Translations under genes and position numbers: made by a program
Notes under the pieces: model-generated
The model's input: only the letters and a program-made list of their open reading frames with translations
Database searches by the model: none
What the model was told of the DNA's origin: nothing
Assembly: GCA_009767595.1 (NCBI GenBank)
Contig: VSDK01023782.1
Location: forward strand, 325,694-389,693
Reading direction: 5' to 3'
DNA: 64,000 bases
Source of the DNA: Symbiodinium kawagutii
Taxonomy: Eukaryota > Sar > Dinophyceae > Suessiales > Symbiodiniaceae
In this document: positions 33,501-41,874 of the stretch, one piece after another
How the letters are laid out: the number at the start of each line of letters is the position of its first letter
Position numbering within the stretch: position 1 is the stretch's first letter

Positions 33501-34873
33501 TTGTGACAACTTTGGAGCAGGGTTCTTTTTCCTACCTTGCCCTTTTTGTCCCTGTTTGGGTTAACCACCAACTCATCTTGGATCGGACTGGCATGTCTCT
33601 TCGCTGTGCTGGCGGTCGTGTGTTCTGTGCCACTTGGTTCTCTGGTATTGCAATCCGTGCTCACCCTTTCTTTCAGGCTGACCACGGTTTTGGCTTTATC
33701 CTTGGGATCTTTGTTCGGGCAGATACCGGCTCCACCCTTGTTGCTCTTGACACCCATTGGATTGCCGAGCTACCAGGTAACGGCCCTGTTCTTGAAGTCC
33801 GCCCAGCCCCACCGACGGACCCTGATTCCTCTGGACTGTGGCAGAGCACTGTGATGCTTCATGTTGCGGCAGCCGCTCCTTCAGTTGCTCCCTCTTCTTC
33901 TGAACAGTGTGCGCATCCTGTTTCCCAACCTACCTGCGGTGCAGATGCGTCTGGTGCTGGCTCTGTTGACTTTGTCACCCATGCTTTCACGGCTTGGAGC
34001 TCTTTTGTCTTTGCTTCCAATCGCTTGGTTGAGCCCAGTGCTCCCTTTCGGACGTTCTTTTTGCGTTCTCCCGATCAGTGGCAGTCTTCGGAATCGCGCA
34101 TAGTCTATCTATCTGCGGATTTCGAATCTTGGACTCCAACACTTCTTGATGCATGGGCAGACTACATCCATCATGGCACTTTGGTGACTGTGACGTTTGT
34201 CTCTGAGAGCCCTCCTGACCTTGACCCAGACGTCGCAGGCCATTTCATTGTCACTCAGGAACGACCGCACACCGAGCGTGCGATCCTGTGTGCGACTTTC
34301 GCTCAAGGACCACAACCTTCCTTGCTTGCCTCGTTCAGCCCGTTTCGACTAGACCGGCGTGCCGCTCTTGGTTTGGTTGGTTCTGTCGATGACTGTCTTG
34401 GTCCTGCAGCCGATACACTATGTTCCGTTCGCCTTGGTTCCCGTGATGTCACTGACGCTGAGGAGGTCGAATTGGATGAAGGTGCGCTGTTGTCCTTTCA
34501 TTTTCTCACGTCTGTTGGACTTCACGCTGTCATTCAGGCTTTGGAAGCTACGGATGGAGTTTCCTTCTTGCAGAAGACACCTACACGTCAGACCGTGCTT
34601 CTCTCTGACCAACTTCCTGAGCCTCACATGACTCGCATCCCGGTTGACCAGGTTTTGTTTCTCCGTACACACCTTCCTACTGTCGATCTTGGACCAGTTG
34701 GAGACCTTGCTTCAGTAGTTCGTTGGCACCCAAGCACCTTGCAACAGTGTCTAGAAATGCCATTATGGCAAGGAGAGCGGATTAGTGGGCTCAATTTTTA
34801 CACTGACGGCAGTGCTTCATCTGCATCCCGCACAGCTGCTGCGGCCGTCTGCCCCTGGGAAGCCCTCGGTTGA
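30557..34873 (+). CDS. Retroelement ORF2, N-terminal part: five tandem unknown domains
   Basis: About 1440 codons in the -1 frame relative to ORF1, with no in-frame ATG until 30908. Translation may use a frameshift, reinitiation or an earlier start lost by mutation. Five related units are visible at about 31019-31500, 31661-32175, 32380-32940, 33248-33780 and 33967-34520. Each begins with an aromatic strand such as RTFFL or TYYVS, then a cysteine or serine with a basic residue, a W..L...W.D helix (DWDQDILAVWNDMI; ENWLALMHRAWNDVI; ESWTPTLLDAWADYI), then a ..TP.PP.. turn, and ends with a hydrophobic strand after HG or GG (VQHGDVFQIHL; PGGALYQIEVV; PHGSCITFV). Acidic linkers separate the units. 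I know no named family. The frame ends in the RNase H stub. Confidence 0.65.
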   Translation, partial: DKVSCRGPSPWLHSIVHESDYTSPWAAGVRASELSWECGTITEPTPTSFVELRPHLGCRAHVGPVRFSNVIDLAFVADSGYELHSCRIFGDALKHDSTKPWNLYCLADRLGLPSDTGMRLPPVSSPASLSADDDIDFASFMQSSSSGASSSSLTEPVVVYFAREGAQRVPFRWFPAVTRLSSACRALGLPDVDLIDLHPLALPTHGELSSSRSAIAQLRTDLVGSDHVMILIEILSHASATSESLSALPFSSDRIVYIVPKWISRDYVFHRARVHDFCSSGVECILLHNGVTWAANDLTDHSVQHGDVFQIHLPEPDQEHAFVLDAIDSACSFSTPTHSDDDLYEDTESSHGAFEPDPEVFEPSEDRACNTYFWVWFVHHTRWATCSAPRLACIPPNTIDLLQFLGNVWSDRFVRGAPTRVNVVFPQPGFRFSTAAIQGSTPATFESEPMHLILEQGLQGSRSTALVITSRHLTDGVSDQRVAWSLPYYVTGDLILRAVGLGDQCFRLHRCEVRFGGRVLAPAVLDVCPGGALYQIEVVQTPVTDVPAVPDSDVTDLWQTSLAPLPPIVHCRLNEPSLPESLSDSEEEVFEGPELVDGRWDLERQTPFIRALFEAWSRHSAAEQQEEGPVAYIRTFFLSTRRQVQCREYRSVRLLGDYHDWDQDILAVWNDMIIPFEEIQMYIVTPDPPRDAASAGVAAFVILIQDPDPDFTATLLAISGHAAPDGIEYIASFAPMLLQRGHLLALAGLGPMCFRTHPVVTCRVYFADVEFRERAPGIPVPHGSCITFVTARPPEESPVAEVPSTPYHAVNDDTSDDEAIFFQNSISPVVQSPFRVPICAPGEDTSHSSAPLLPTSAAHPPSSASIAVRLPRLSIGEHLAQRRLEHVGSTGTAPEASFRVITYYVSLDLQPFCRHSRTVELVGSHENWLALMHRAWNDVIDPDVRLHFHLVTPRPPCNAASSDIVAHVILQQHPTMDYRAVLVTTLEQGSFSYLALFVPVWVNHQLILDRTGMSLRCAGGRVFCATWFSGIAIRAHPFFQADHGFGFILGIFVRADTGSTLVALDTHWIAELPGNGPVLEVRPAPPTDPDSSGLWQSTVMLHVAAAAPSVAPSSSEQCAHPVSQPTCGADASGAGSVDFVTHAFTAWSSFVFASNRLVEPSAPFRTFFLRSPDQWQSSESRIVYLSADFESWTPTLLDAWADYIHHGTLVTVTFVSESPPDLDPDVAGHFIVTQERPHTERAILCATFAQGPQPSLLASFSPFRLDRRAALGLVGSVDDCLGPAADTLCSVRLGSRDVTDAEEVELDEGALLSFHFLTSVGLHAVIQALEATDGVSFLQKTPTRQTVLLSDQLPEPHMTRIPVDQVLFLRTHLPTVDLGPVGDLASVVRWHPSTLQQCLEMPLWQGERISGLNFYTDGSASSASRTAAAAVCPWEALG
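34792..34872 (+). pseudogene. RNase H domain stub
   Basis: NFYTDGSA matches the first catalytic strand of RNase H (the YTDGS motif with the first catalytic Asp). The sequence then runs into low-complexity SSASRTAAAAV and a stop at 34871. The endonuclease follows at once in the +1-shifted frame. The remaining catalytic acidic residues (E, D, D) are absent, so most of the domain has been deleted. An RNase H upstream of the endonuclease is unusual, since in most LINEs it follows RT. Confidence 0.65.
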
Positions 34874-34874
34874 T

Positions 34875-36430
34875 GTGAAGGTTTTGCCTTTGACAGTCGC
34901 CACGGCAAATGTTCTGTCACTTTTTCCGAGTGAGTCGACAACTGGCCAGTTTGTTGGCGCCCGTCAGGAAAGTCTTGTTCGATCCTTTGCGCAAGCAGGA
35001 GTCAGCCTTATCGGTGTTCAGGAGACCCGCTCACGTGCTACCGGCCATAGCTTGTGTGATAGGTACCATATCCTGAGTGGAGCAGCGGTGCATGGACATG
35101 GCGGAGTTCAATTATGGATTGCGCAGGATTTCTTGCCGGAGGTTAGAGTTGCTGCTCAGCATCTTCGTGTTTTACATGCAGACGACCGCGTGCTTTTGGC
35201 TGTTCTCAGAACCCCTCAGGTCCAATTGCGCATCCTTGTTGCTCATGCCCCCAGCGCAACCTCTGGCTCTGATGTTTCTGCATGGTGGAAAAAAGTTGCC
35301 CACCTCCTGCAAACCCGGCCAGGGAGTGACCTCCCCTTGCTCATGCTTGCGGACACTAACTCTCGAGTCGGTTCGGTACTCTCCCAGCATATCGGAGACC
35401 ATGATGCAGATGAGGAGAACATTTGTGGCGCTCATCTCCACGAGTTCGTTACCGATCAGAACCTTTTTCTCCCTCAGACATTCTCGGAATGCCATCGTGG
35501 TGAGTCAGCGACTTGGCGGCATGCCAATGGTTCCCTAGCCCGTTTGGACTTTGTGGGCCTTGACTTGGATTTTCGTCATGGCCATACCCTCTCACGGCGT
35601 TCCTCAGTTGACTTGTCTTTGACCCGTGATGATCACTTTGCAGTTGAGGTTACCTTTGATTGCCCTGTACATGTGCCCTCCACTGCCCCGAGTTCTGAGC
35701 ATACTGATCCGGTACCGACTTCGCACCCTGTGCCGCCAGTGGTCCCGTGGTCTGTTGATGTCCATACCCATGCAGCCCTCGTGCAAAAGTGGTTGGTCTC
35801 TGCTCAGCCTCCTAAACGTGTGAGTTGCCCGCGCAAAAAGCATCTGTCTGAGTCCACTTGGAATCTGATTCAGCAGAAGCGATATCATAAGAAGCGTGTG
35901 CACCACCTCCATCGTGAACTTCGTGTGCATTCTATTCGAGCTGCCCTGGCTCAATGGCGTCCGGACTCCCGGAGGAAGCGATCTGGTGGTTTCTGTGCAT
36001 CTTGCTTCTTGCCCCTCCTCCACCGTGAATTGGCCTTCCACGAACTCCAAAGCGAACTCATCGCTCTTCAAGTAGTAAAAGCAGTGCGAGCAGATGATCG
36101 CTCCTACTACCACAATCTCGCTTTTGCCCAAGGCCGAGTTGCGGCTGATGAAGGTATGCAGGGCTTGTGGCGAGTGATCCGGGGCCTCTTGCCACGACAG
36201 ACAAAGAAAAGGAGCAGTCGCACCGCTTGTGTCGGGCCTCCTGCCTCCGAGTTGGTTGACCATTACTGCCAGATTGAAGCCGGCGAACCTGTTGCCTATC
36301 AGCAATTGCTGAAGGATTGCCATGACCGCCAACGTTCTGCAATCGTTGATGCTCCCCTGCAGATTGCGTTAGGTAGCTTGCCCTCGCTGCTTGATTTTGA
36401 GTCTGTTGGCCATAAAGCAAAAGCCCCGGC
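34875..36430 (+). CDS. Retroelement AP-type endonuclease and linker to RT
   Basis: Exonuclease-endonuclease-phosphatase fold. ATANVLSL opens the domain (strand 1 with Asn), IGVQETR gives the catalytic Glu, LLMLADTNSR (Asp at 35352) gives the central D.N pair, RLDFVGL the second Asp strand, and LTRDDHFAVEV (35622-35645) the final D-H pair. All positions needed for nicking appear intact. By analogy with L1-type elements this nicks target DNA to prime reverse transcription. A ~200-codon basic linker follows. The frame ends at 36458, but the coding sense leaves this frame near 36427, where the RT motif expected as PGLDKIS reads PALTRS. A missing G in CCCCGGCC explains it. Confidence 0.8.
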
Positions 36431-39400
36431 CTTGACAAGATCAGCATCGACACTCTGAAACGTTTGATGCCTTGGTCGGCCCCCTCGCTTTTCATGCTGA
36501 TGCTCAAGATATGGTGTCTTTCAGCCGAACCTTTACAATTTAAAGGCGGCATTTTGCATTTCATCGCCAAGAAGGGTGGAGCTCTTAGCCTCACTAACGT
36601 TCGAGGGATTATGCTTCTGAGTAGCTACGGCAAAACACTTCATGGCTTGATTCGCCGAGCTGTTCTGCCTTCCTCCGAACGCATCCGACTCCCAACACAG
36701 TATGGCGGCTTCCCCCGGCAGCAGACTGCCTATGCAACATTGATGCTCCGGACATTTTGCAGCATTGCCTCACACCACAAGGTGAGCCACGCAGTTCTGT
36801 TCTTGGATGTCCGTAACGCATTCCATGCCTTGCTTAGGAATCAGGCCTTCCAGATGGATTGCTGGCCTGCCCGACTGCAGAGTGTGCTTGAAGCAGAGGG
36901 GTTTGATCTTCAGACCCTGCATGATGCGGTCTCCTCCCATGGAGCCTTGTTTGCAGACAATGTCCCCGAGATCACAGCCAGGCTAGTTCGAGACGCCCAT
37001 CAATCGACCTGGTTCACTACCCGAGGAGACTCAGAGACACAGTTTCCCCTTTGTGCTACCCACCGGGGCAGCAGACCTGGTAGCCCGATAGCCGATGCTG
37101 CTTATAACATCCTCATGCATTCGTTGCTTCGAGACCTTGATCTCCTTTTGCATTCGGATTCTGAAATGCTTGCAGCTTGTGCTTTCTTACAAACTCGTGC
37201 ACCAGTGATTGCGTGGGCCGATGATGTTGCTTTGCCGATGATTCATCTTCGAGCTGATCGCATGCGCCCTCTGCTTTTGCGACTTGTTCCGAAGATTCAG
37301 ACAGTGTTTGCCAGCTATGGGCTGCGCCTCGGATTTACCCGTGGCAAGACCGAGGCCGTTGTGACACTTCGGGGGGCTGGTGCCCCAGATGAGGTCAAGT
37401 CCATGTTTTTTGAGGAGTTTAGCCAACTGCCTCTTCCCTCTGGTGATGTCCTGCGTTTGGTCAGCAAATACCAACATTTAGGCACTGCCTTTGCTGCTTC
37501 CCTTTCCATTCGGGCAGAAGTGCAATCCCGCTTGCAGAAGGCCAATGGAGCTTTCCGACAACTTGCAAAGCCAGTACTGCTGAACCGACATTTGCCCGTG
37601 TCCCTCCGCTTGCAGCTCTTTGAGTCGCTCGTGGTCCCGGTGCTCCTTTACAATTGTGGCTGCTGGCCCCTGCTTCCACATCGGGTCTACCGCACCATTG
37701 ATGCAGCTTTGACGCGCTGGCAGCGTCGCATTGCCCGTGATGGTTTTTGGAAAGATGCTCGTACTACAGATGATGCCTTCCGAGCACGTTTCTTACTTCC
37801 TTCCCTTTCCACTCGGTTGATGAAGCATCGTTTGCTCTTGGCAGTGCAAATGGGACAGAGTGCTCCAGCTTTGCTTTATGAGTATCTCTCCGCTGATGAC
37901 GAAGTGAACCCTGGCTCCTGGCTTGAAGCTCTGCGGCACGGTCTCAGATGGTATGTTTATGAATGTGGCGACGACCATTTCTTGCACCACAAGGACCTGA
38001 CCAGTGAGAACATCTTTGCATGGATGAATGCCGCTGGTCACGCAGAAGTGCTTCGTCTCCGCAAGATGATCTTACGTCTCCTTTTGCAAGAGCAGACTAT
38101 CCATGAAGTTGCCGATGGCCACCGCAGTATTCTACAGGAATGTGAGGCTCATGGTGTCTCTCTGAGTGAGGCTATTGCAGCCCCATCTGTTGAACCAGCC
38201 TCCCGGCATCGATGCGACCTATGCCCCAAAGCATTTTCTAATGTCCAGGCTTTGTCGTGTCATCGTTGGAAGGCACATGGCCGTGTCAGCAAAGAACGCC
38301 ACTACATGACCTCGACGACATGTGGGGCGTGTGGTAAATGTTTCTGGACCGCAGTTCGCTTACAACAGCATCTCAAAAGGTCACAAGCTGTTGAAGGAGG
38401 ATGTTTCGCCCAGTTGCAGCGCTTCATGCTTCCGGTTGACCCTGCGACCACCTCGGGTTTGCGAGAGATCCCTGATCACCTTCGCGATGTTGCCTATTTA
38501 CCAGCCCTGCCATCCTATGGACCAGTGCAACCTTGGACTGCTACTGCTTGGGAGGTTCGACAGGCTGACAAACTCCAGCAGGTCGATCGTGAGTGGGCGT
38601 CTGAAGGGTTTCCTGCTACACTCCCAACCGCCATCCGCACCAAAGTAGCGGCTGCTCTGTCTGCCGTTACCCGGGACTGGATCCGCGACTATGGCGGCCT
38701 TGAGCCCAGTGACCATTCCCTTGCTTACAGTTGGCTGGAAGTGACGGAGGATGGAGTTGATCCAATGTGTGGCCAATGGGCTTTTCTACTTTGGGGACAG
38801 CATGGTCTTTATGATCACTTTGACGGCCTTGCGGACATCGATGCGATTGAGTACATTGAGCACCAGTTCCTCACTACAGCATCTGATCTCCCGATGTGGC
38901 GCTTGCTTTGCTTGCGTGACCAGCTCCAGAGGGCCCGAGCACCAGACCCTCCCGCTGCGGCTGTGCCTGATCCTGCTCCCGACCTTCGCCAAGTTCACCT
39001 TCTGGAGCCCCTCCCGGAGTGTTTCAACTTACAGGCCATGTTCTTGCAGCCCTTTACCAGTCGCGCTGTGGTTGACCTGCCTGCTCAGCCTGCTATCCCC
39101 GTCTGGTACGATGATGAGGGCGCCAAGCACATCTTCATCCTGCATGCCTTCTCAGGACGTCGTCGTGACGGAGATTGCCACGTATGGCTTGAAGAACTAG
39201 GCCCTCAAGTCCTCCCTGACTACACGGTTCACCTGATTGCCCTGGACACCGCCATTGACGCAGTGCAGTGCGACCTTTTTGGCCGAGGTTTCTCGATGGC
39301 TATGGCACTTTGCCTTCGTTCTCTGTTTGCTGCGGTGCTGGCAGGTCCACCCTGTGAGACCTGGACAGCGGCAAGGCATTTGCATTGCGATAAGCCTCGA

Positions 39401-40033
39401 GCCCCCCGCCCACTTCGATCTCGACAGCGTGCGTGGGGACTGCCATTCCTCACCACTTCCGAGCTTCGCCAACTCCGAGTCGGTTCGAACCTGATGATCC
39501 GCAGTACCTACCTGGAGGTTGTGGCTATTCTTCGTGGAGCAGGGAGCCTCATGGAACACCCAGCGATTCCTATCCCAGAAGACTATGCATCGACCTGGAG
39601 AACTGAATTGCAGTCCCGGATTGTTGCTCGCCTTTTTGATGGTCGCCTTCTGAACTTCGGCCAATTTCGGCACGGAGCCCAGTCGGTCAAACCGACGGTT
39701 TTCCGTGTGGTAGGAATGCCCGCATTTGCATNNNNNNNNNNNNNNNNNNNNNNNNNNNNNNNNNNNNNNNNNNNNNNNNNNNNNNNNNNNNNNNNNNNNN
39801 NNNNNNNNNNNNNNNNNNNNNNNNNNNNNNNNNNNNNNNNNNNNNNNNNNNNNNNNNNNNNNNNNNNNNNNNNNNNNNNNNNNNNNNNNNNNNNNNNNNN
39901 NNNNNNNNNNNNNNNNNNNNNNNNNNNNNNNNNNNNNNNNNNNNNNNNNNNNNNNNNNNNNNNNGAGACTGTACAGGCCGCCGCTGCAGTCACTTTTGCG
40001 GCTGAATTCAAGCCCGATTACCAGCCATTGTAA
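36431..40033 (+). CDS. Retroelement reverse transcriptase, C2H2-like fingers and methyltransferase-like domain
   Basis: Restarts in frame as LDKISIDTLKRL. RT landmarks: NVRGIMLLSSYGKT, QYGGFPRQQTAYA, motif A LFLDVRNAFH (Asp 36806), motif B RGSRPGSPIADA, motif C AWADDVA (Asp pair 37220-37225), motif D RGKTEAVV and motif E YQHLGTAFA. A thumb-like region runs to about 37950. Fingers: CDLC...H....H at 38213-38280, and CGAC...H at 38322-38400 that lacks a normal last His. After ~230 residues comes a segment with HAFSGRRRDGD (39143), LIALDTAIDA, VLAGPPCETW (Cys at 39353) and LMEHPAIP, in the order of C5-methyltransferase motifs I, II, IV and an EHP variant of ENV/ENP. The end is broken by the 233-N gap; after it, 22 codons lead to TAA at 40031. 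Confidence 0.75.
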   Translation, partial: LDKISIDTLKRLMPWSAPSLFMLMLKIWCLSAEPLQFKGGILHFIAKKGGALSLTNVRGIMLLSSYGKTLHGLIRRAVLPSSERIRLPTQYGGFPRQQTAYATLMLRTFCSIASHHKVSHAVLFLDVRNAFHALLRNQAFQMDCWPARLQSVLEAEGFDLQTLHDAVSSHGALFADNVPEITARLVRDAHQSTWFTTRGDSETQFPLCATHRGSRPGSPIADAAYNILMHSLLRDLDLLLHSDSEMLAACAFLQTRAPVIAWADDVALPMIHLRADRMRPLLLRLVPKIQTVFASYGLRLGFTRGKTEAVVTLRGAGAPDEVKSMFFEEFSQLPLPSGDVLRLVSKYQHLGTAFAASLSIRAEVQSRLQKANGAFRQLAKPVLLNRHLPVSLRLQLFESLVVPVLLYNCGCWPLLPHRVYRTIDAALTRWQRRIARDGFWKDARTTDDAFRARFLLPSLSTRLMKHRLLLAVQMGQSAPALLYEYLSADDEVNPGSWLEALRHGLRWYVYECGDDHFLHHKDLTSENIFAWMNAAGHAEVLRLRKMILRLLLQEQTIHEVADGHRSILQECEAHGVSLSEAIAAPSVEPASRHRCDLCPKAFSNVQALSCHRWKAHGRVSKERHYMTSTTCGACGKCFWTAVRLQQHLKRSQAVEGGCFAQLQRFMLPVDPATTSGLREIPDHLRDVAYLPALPSYGPVQPWTATAWEVRQADKLQQVDREWASEGFPATLPTAIRTKVAAALSAVTRDWIRDYGGLEPSDHSLAYSWLEVTEDGVDPMCGQWAFLLWGQHGLYDHFDGLADIDAIEYIEHQFLTTASDLPMWRLLCLRDQLQRARAPDPPAAAVPDPAPDLRQVHLLEPLPECFNLQAMFLQPFTSRAVVDLPAQPAIPVWYDDEGAKHIFILHAFSGRRRDGDCHVWLEELGPQVLPDYTVHLIALDTAIDAVQCDLFGRGFSMAMALCLRSLFAAVLAGPPCETWTAARHLHCDKPRAPRPLRSRQRAWGLPFLTTSELRQLRVGSNLMIRSTYLEVVAILRGAGSLMEHPAIPIPEDYASTWRTELQSRIVARLFDGRLLNFGQFRHGAQSVKPTVFRVVGMPAFAXXXXXXXXXXXXXXXXXXXXXXXXXXXXXXXXXXXXXXXXXXXXXXXXXXXXXXXXXXXXXXXXXXXXXXXXXXXXXXETVQAAAAVTFAAEFKPDYQPL
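39732..39964. other. Assembly gap (233 N)
   Basis: Run of N inside the methyltransferase-like domain. The frame is the same on both sides, but the true gap length is unknown. Confidence 1.
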
Positions 40034-40112
40034 AGATCTAGCAGGTGTGGCTTCTGCATGTACAGGCGCAAGTTGAAGAGACTTTCAGCCTTCGAAATTG
40101 AAATTGAAAAAA

Positions 40113-40126
40113 TTGATCGATAAAAA
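40113..40126. repeat. Right target-site duplication of the LINE-like element
   Basis: TTGATCGATAAAAA, following directly on the GAAATTGAAAAAA tail. Identical to 28765-28778. Confidence 0.85.
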
Positions 40127-40434
40127 CCCATGCACTCCGTGGACCATTACTTTGGGGCACCGCCTTTGCAAACCTGGAAATATGGACTGCGGGGGTTTGC
40201 GCAAACCTTTCTCCTAGGATGTTTGAAGCTCTCCTATCAGGACTGGTTCTACACCATTGCATGGCTTCTAGAACCCGAAGCGGGTCCCAAAGATATGCTT
40301 CATAGCTGTTTGAGTATCCTGAATCCACTGGTACCACTACCCAAAAAAAAATGTCGAATTCTCTCCTCCCACTTCTCTGTCACCTAGCCTATGCCAATCC
40401 CCAAAAAATCATGGCTTCCCATCAAAAAGTAGAC

Positions 40435-40593
40435 CTTGGAGTGACAACTGAAGCCCAGCTGCTTGCCCAGCCCCGACTCCAACTTGAAGGCTGTCAAGGC
40501 TTCCCCCTCCAAGCATTCCACGGGATTGTCGGCCAGCAGGTCATGCCAACCGTTCCAGTTGTTGGAGGTCTTCTGCCGAGTGATGCCGGTGTC
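40435..40593 (-). CDS. Exon of the minus-strand modular gene (C...LTAF...FSC module)
   Basis: A 53-codon exon with a CGCCAG acceptor and a CCAAG|GT donor, both in phase 0. It contains TRQKTSNNWNGWHDLLADNP and VECLEGEALTAFKLESGLGK, then LGFSCHSK. The C..ALTAF.LE....FSC layout resembles the module in the 27485-28061 exon. Too short to be seen as an ORF on its own, but composition and both splice sites agree. It is the exon closest to the retroelement on its right side. Confidence 0.6.
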
Positions 40594-40689
40594 CTGGCGA
40601 GCGCTTCAAGGCAAGGCTGCAATGCCAGTGGAAACGCCTTTGAGACAACCATGATTCAAGTGATCACATGATATCACATGATCTACCTA

Positions 40690-40985
40690 CCATTCAAACA
40701 TTGATGCTGGTGATTCCCAACAGCTGTATGGCTTCTCTGTGTTGGGTCCTTGAATTCTCCAAACTCGATGAGGGGCGCGAATTTGCAGCGACTCTTAGGG
40801 TTTGACACGTCGGCGTTTTCGCCCACGAACAATTGCCCAAAGTCCAAGGTGGTCAAAGCACCACTGGTGCCACAGTAGGAGGAATAGCCCTGGGCAGCTG
40901 CGCTATGGTCCAAGGTGGTCCGTGGTCCGGCCGTGGCGAGGCATCCAGTGGGTTTGCATGGACAAAGCCACTCACTGCCACCCCT
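40690..40985 (-). CDS. Probable exon, cysteine-containing
   Basis: Minus-strand frame containing YCGTSGALTTLDFGQLFVGE and KFAPLIEFGEFKDPTQ. If it is cut after GAATTCAAG (GA donor) the frame runs directly into the 40435-40593 exon. The opposite strand is also open over much of this stretch (40833-41099), so strand assignment rests on composition only. Confidence 0.4.
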
Positions 40986-41035
40986 AATTTGGGTGCGTCA
41001 ATCATGTACTACAAGCATTGGCCCCCTGATCACTC

Positions 41036-41566
41036 TTGGATGGTTCGGGGGTATTCATGGACCCAAGTTGGCGGAATTACGTTGCTTGTGGCCCAATGAC
41101 TTTCGGCGCAAAAGACGGAAGGACCCACTTGGCCTTGGATGAGTTGGATTTCAACAATATGAACTTACCTTGGGTGTGGTGCCAAAGCCAAAGCATGAGA
41201 CCCGCGCTGCAGGTTGGGTTTACAAGTTTGCTATTTTCTGCTTCCCACATTGAATTATCACCTTCACCAGCATCTCAAACCCTGATGAACGATGACCAGC
41301 CAAGGGATCAACAAACACTCAACCCATCTCAACCCTACCTTGTGCAGATCTTGCGTACGCTCGTCTGCTTCGATGTGAAGATTCCACCTGCGGCAGCTGT
41401 GATTTGGGGAGATGCCTATAGCGAAGCTGCTCATGAAGGTTGGTTCCGAGGAAATGGTGGCACTAGCTTCCAGACATTAACGCAATCAAGAACCAGAGAA
41501 TCCAAGAAGCAATACAGTATCAAGAAGATTCCAGACATGCAAACCTCCCATCAAAAAAGTTCATGA
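41036..41566 (+). CDS. Possible plus-strand ORF of 176 codons, unrecognised
   Basis: Contains CGPMTFGAKDGRTHLALDEL and VKIPPAAAVIWGDAYSEAAH. The composition is reasonable, but there is no family match, and the minus strand also has a coding-like stretch near 41350-41470 with a GT donor. It could be a fragment of another retroelement. Low confidence on strand and identity. Confidence 0.25.
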   Translation: MDGSGVFMDPSWRNYVACGPMTFGAKDGRTHLALDELDFNNMNLPWVWCQSQSMRPALQVGFTSLLFSASHIELSPSPASQTLMNDDQPRDQQTLNPSQPYLVQILRTLVCFDVKIPPAAAVIWGDAYSEAAHEGWFRGNGGTSFQTLTQSRTRESKKQYSIKKIPDMQTSHQKSS

Positions 41567-41874
41567 AAAAAGGAGCATTCACTCACCGATTCCAGGCCGA
41601 ATTGGAGGCAAGTTTCGAGATCACAAGATTGTCAAAAGGACCGGTTCCCACAAACAAGCGGATTCGCAAATACGAGGGCGGCCAAAAAACCAAAGAATCT
41701 TGAATGTTTAAGAGTCTCAAACTGCAAGGTAAGGTGCCCAAGAAAGGCTTCCAAATTGCAAGTTGACCGATGTTCTTCCTGTAAGAAGTTCCTTTATGGG
41801 CCTAAAGTGTACTGCGCTGCCTCGTTTGAGGATAGTCTAAGTCAGGTGTGGTGACCCTGGGGTGAACTGTTCAG

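Larger units (their letters stand above)
28779..40112 (+). mobile_element. Full-length LINE-like retrotransposon, ~11.3 kb, composite architecture
   Basis: The ends are set by the 14-bp duplication on each side. The 3' end is a short GAAATTGAAATTGAAAAAA tail, as expected for target-primed reverse transcription. No long terminal repeats are seen. Order: about 640 bp of leader; ORF1 (29418-30554); a long second frame with about five tandem unknown domains (30557-34873) ending in an RNase H stub; AP-type endonuclease (from 34875); reverse transcriptase, C2H2-like fingers and a methyltransferase-like tail (to 40033); and an 80-bp 3' region. Defects: RNase H deletion near 34830-34870, a one-base shift near 36427 and a 233-N gap. 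It lies antisense to, and between exons of, the minus-strand modular gene, probably in an intron. The mild damage and perfect duplication suggest fairly recent insertion. Confidence 0.85.

Noticed and set aside
28779..40112. LTR retrotransposon or retrovirus-like element
   Set aside because: No terminal repeats, no protease or integrase; AP endonuclease, tail and target duplication point to a LINE-type element.
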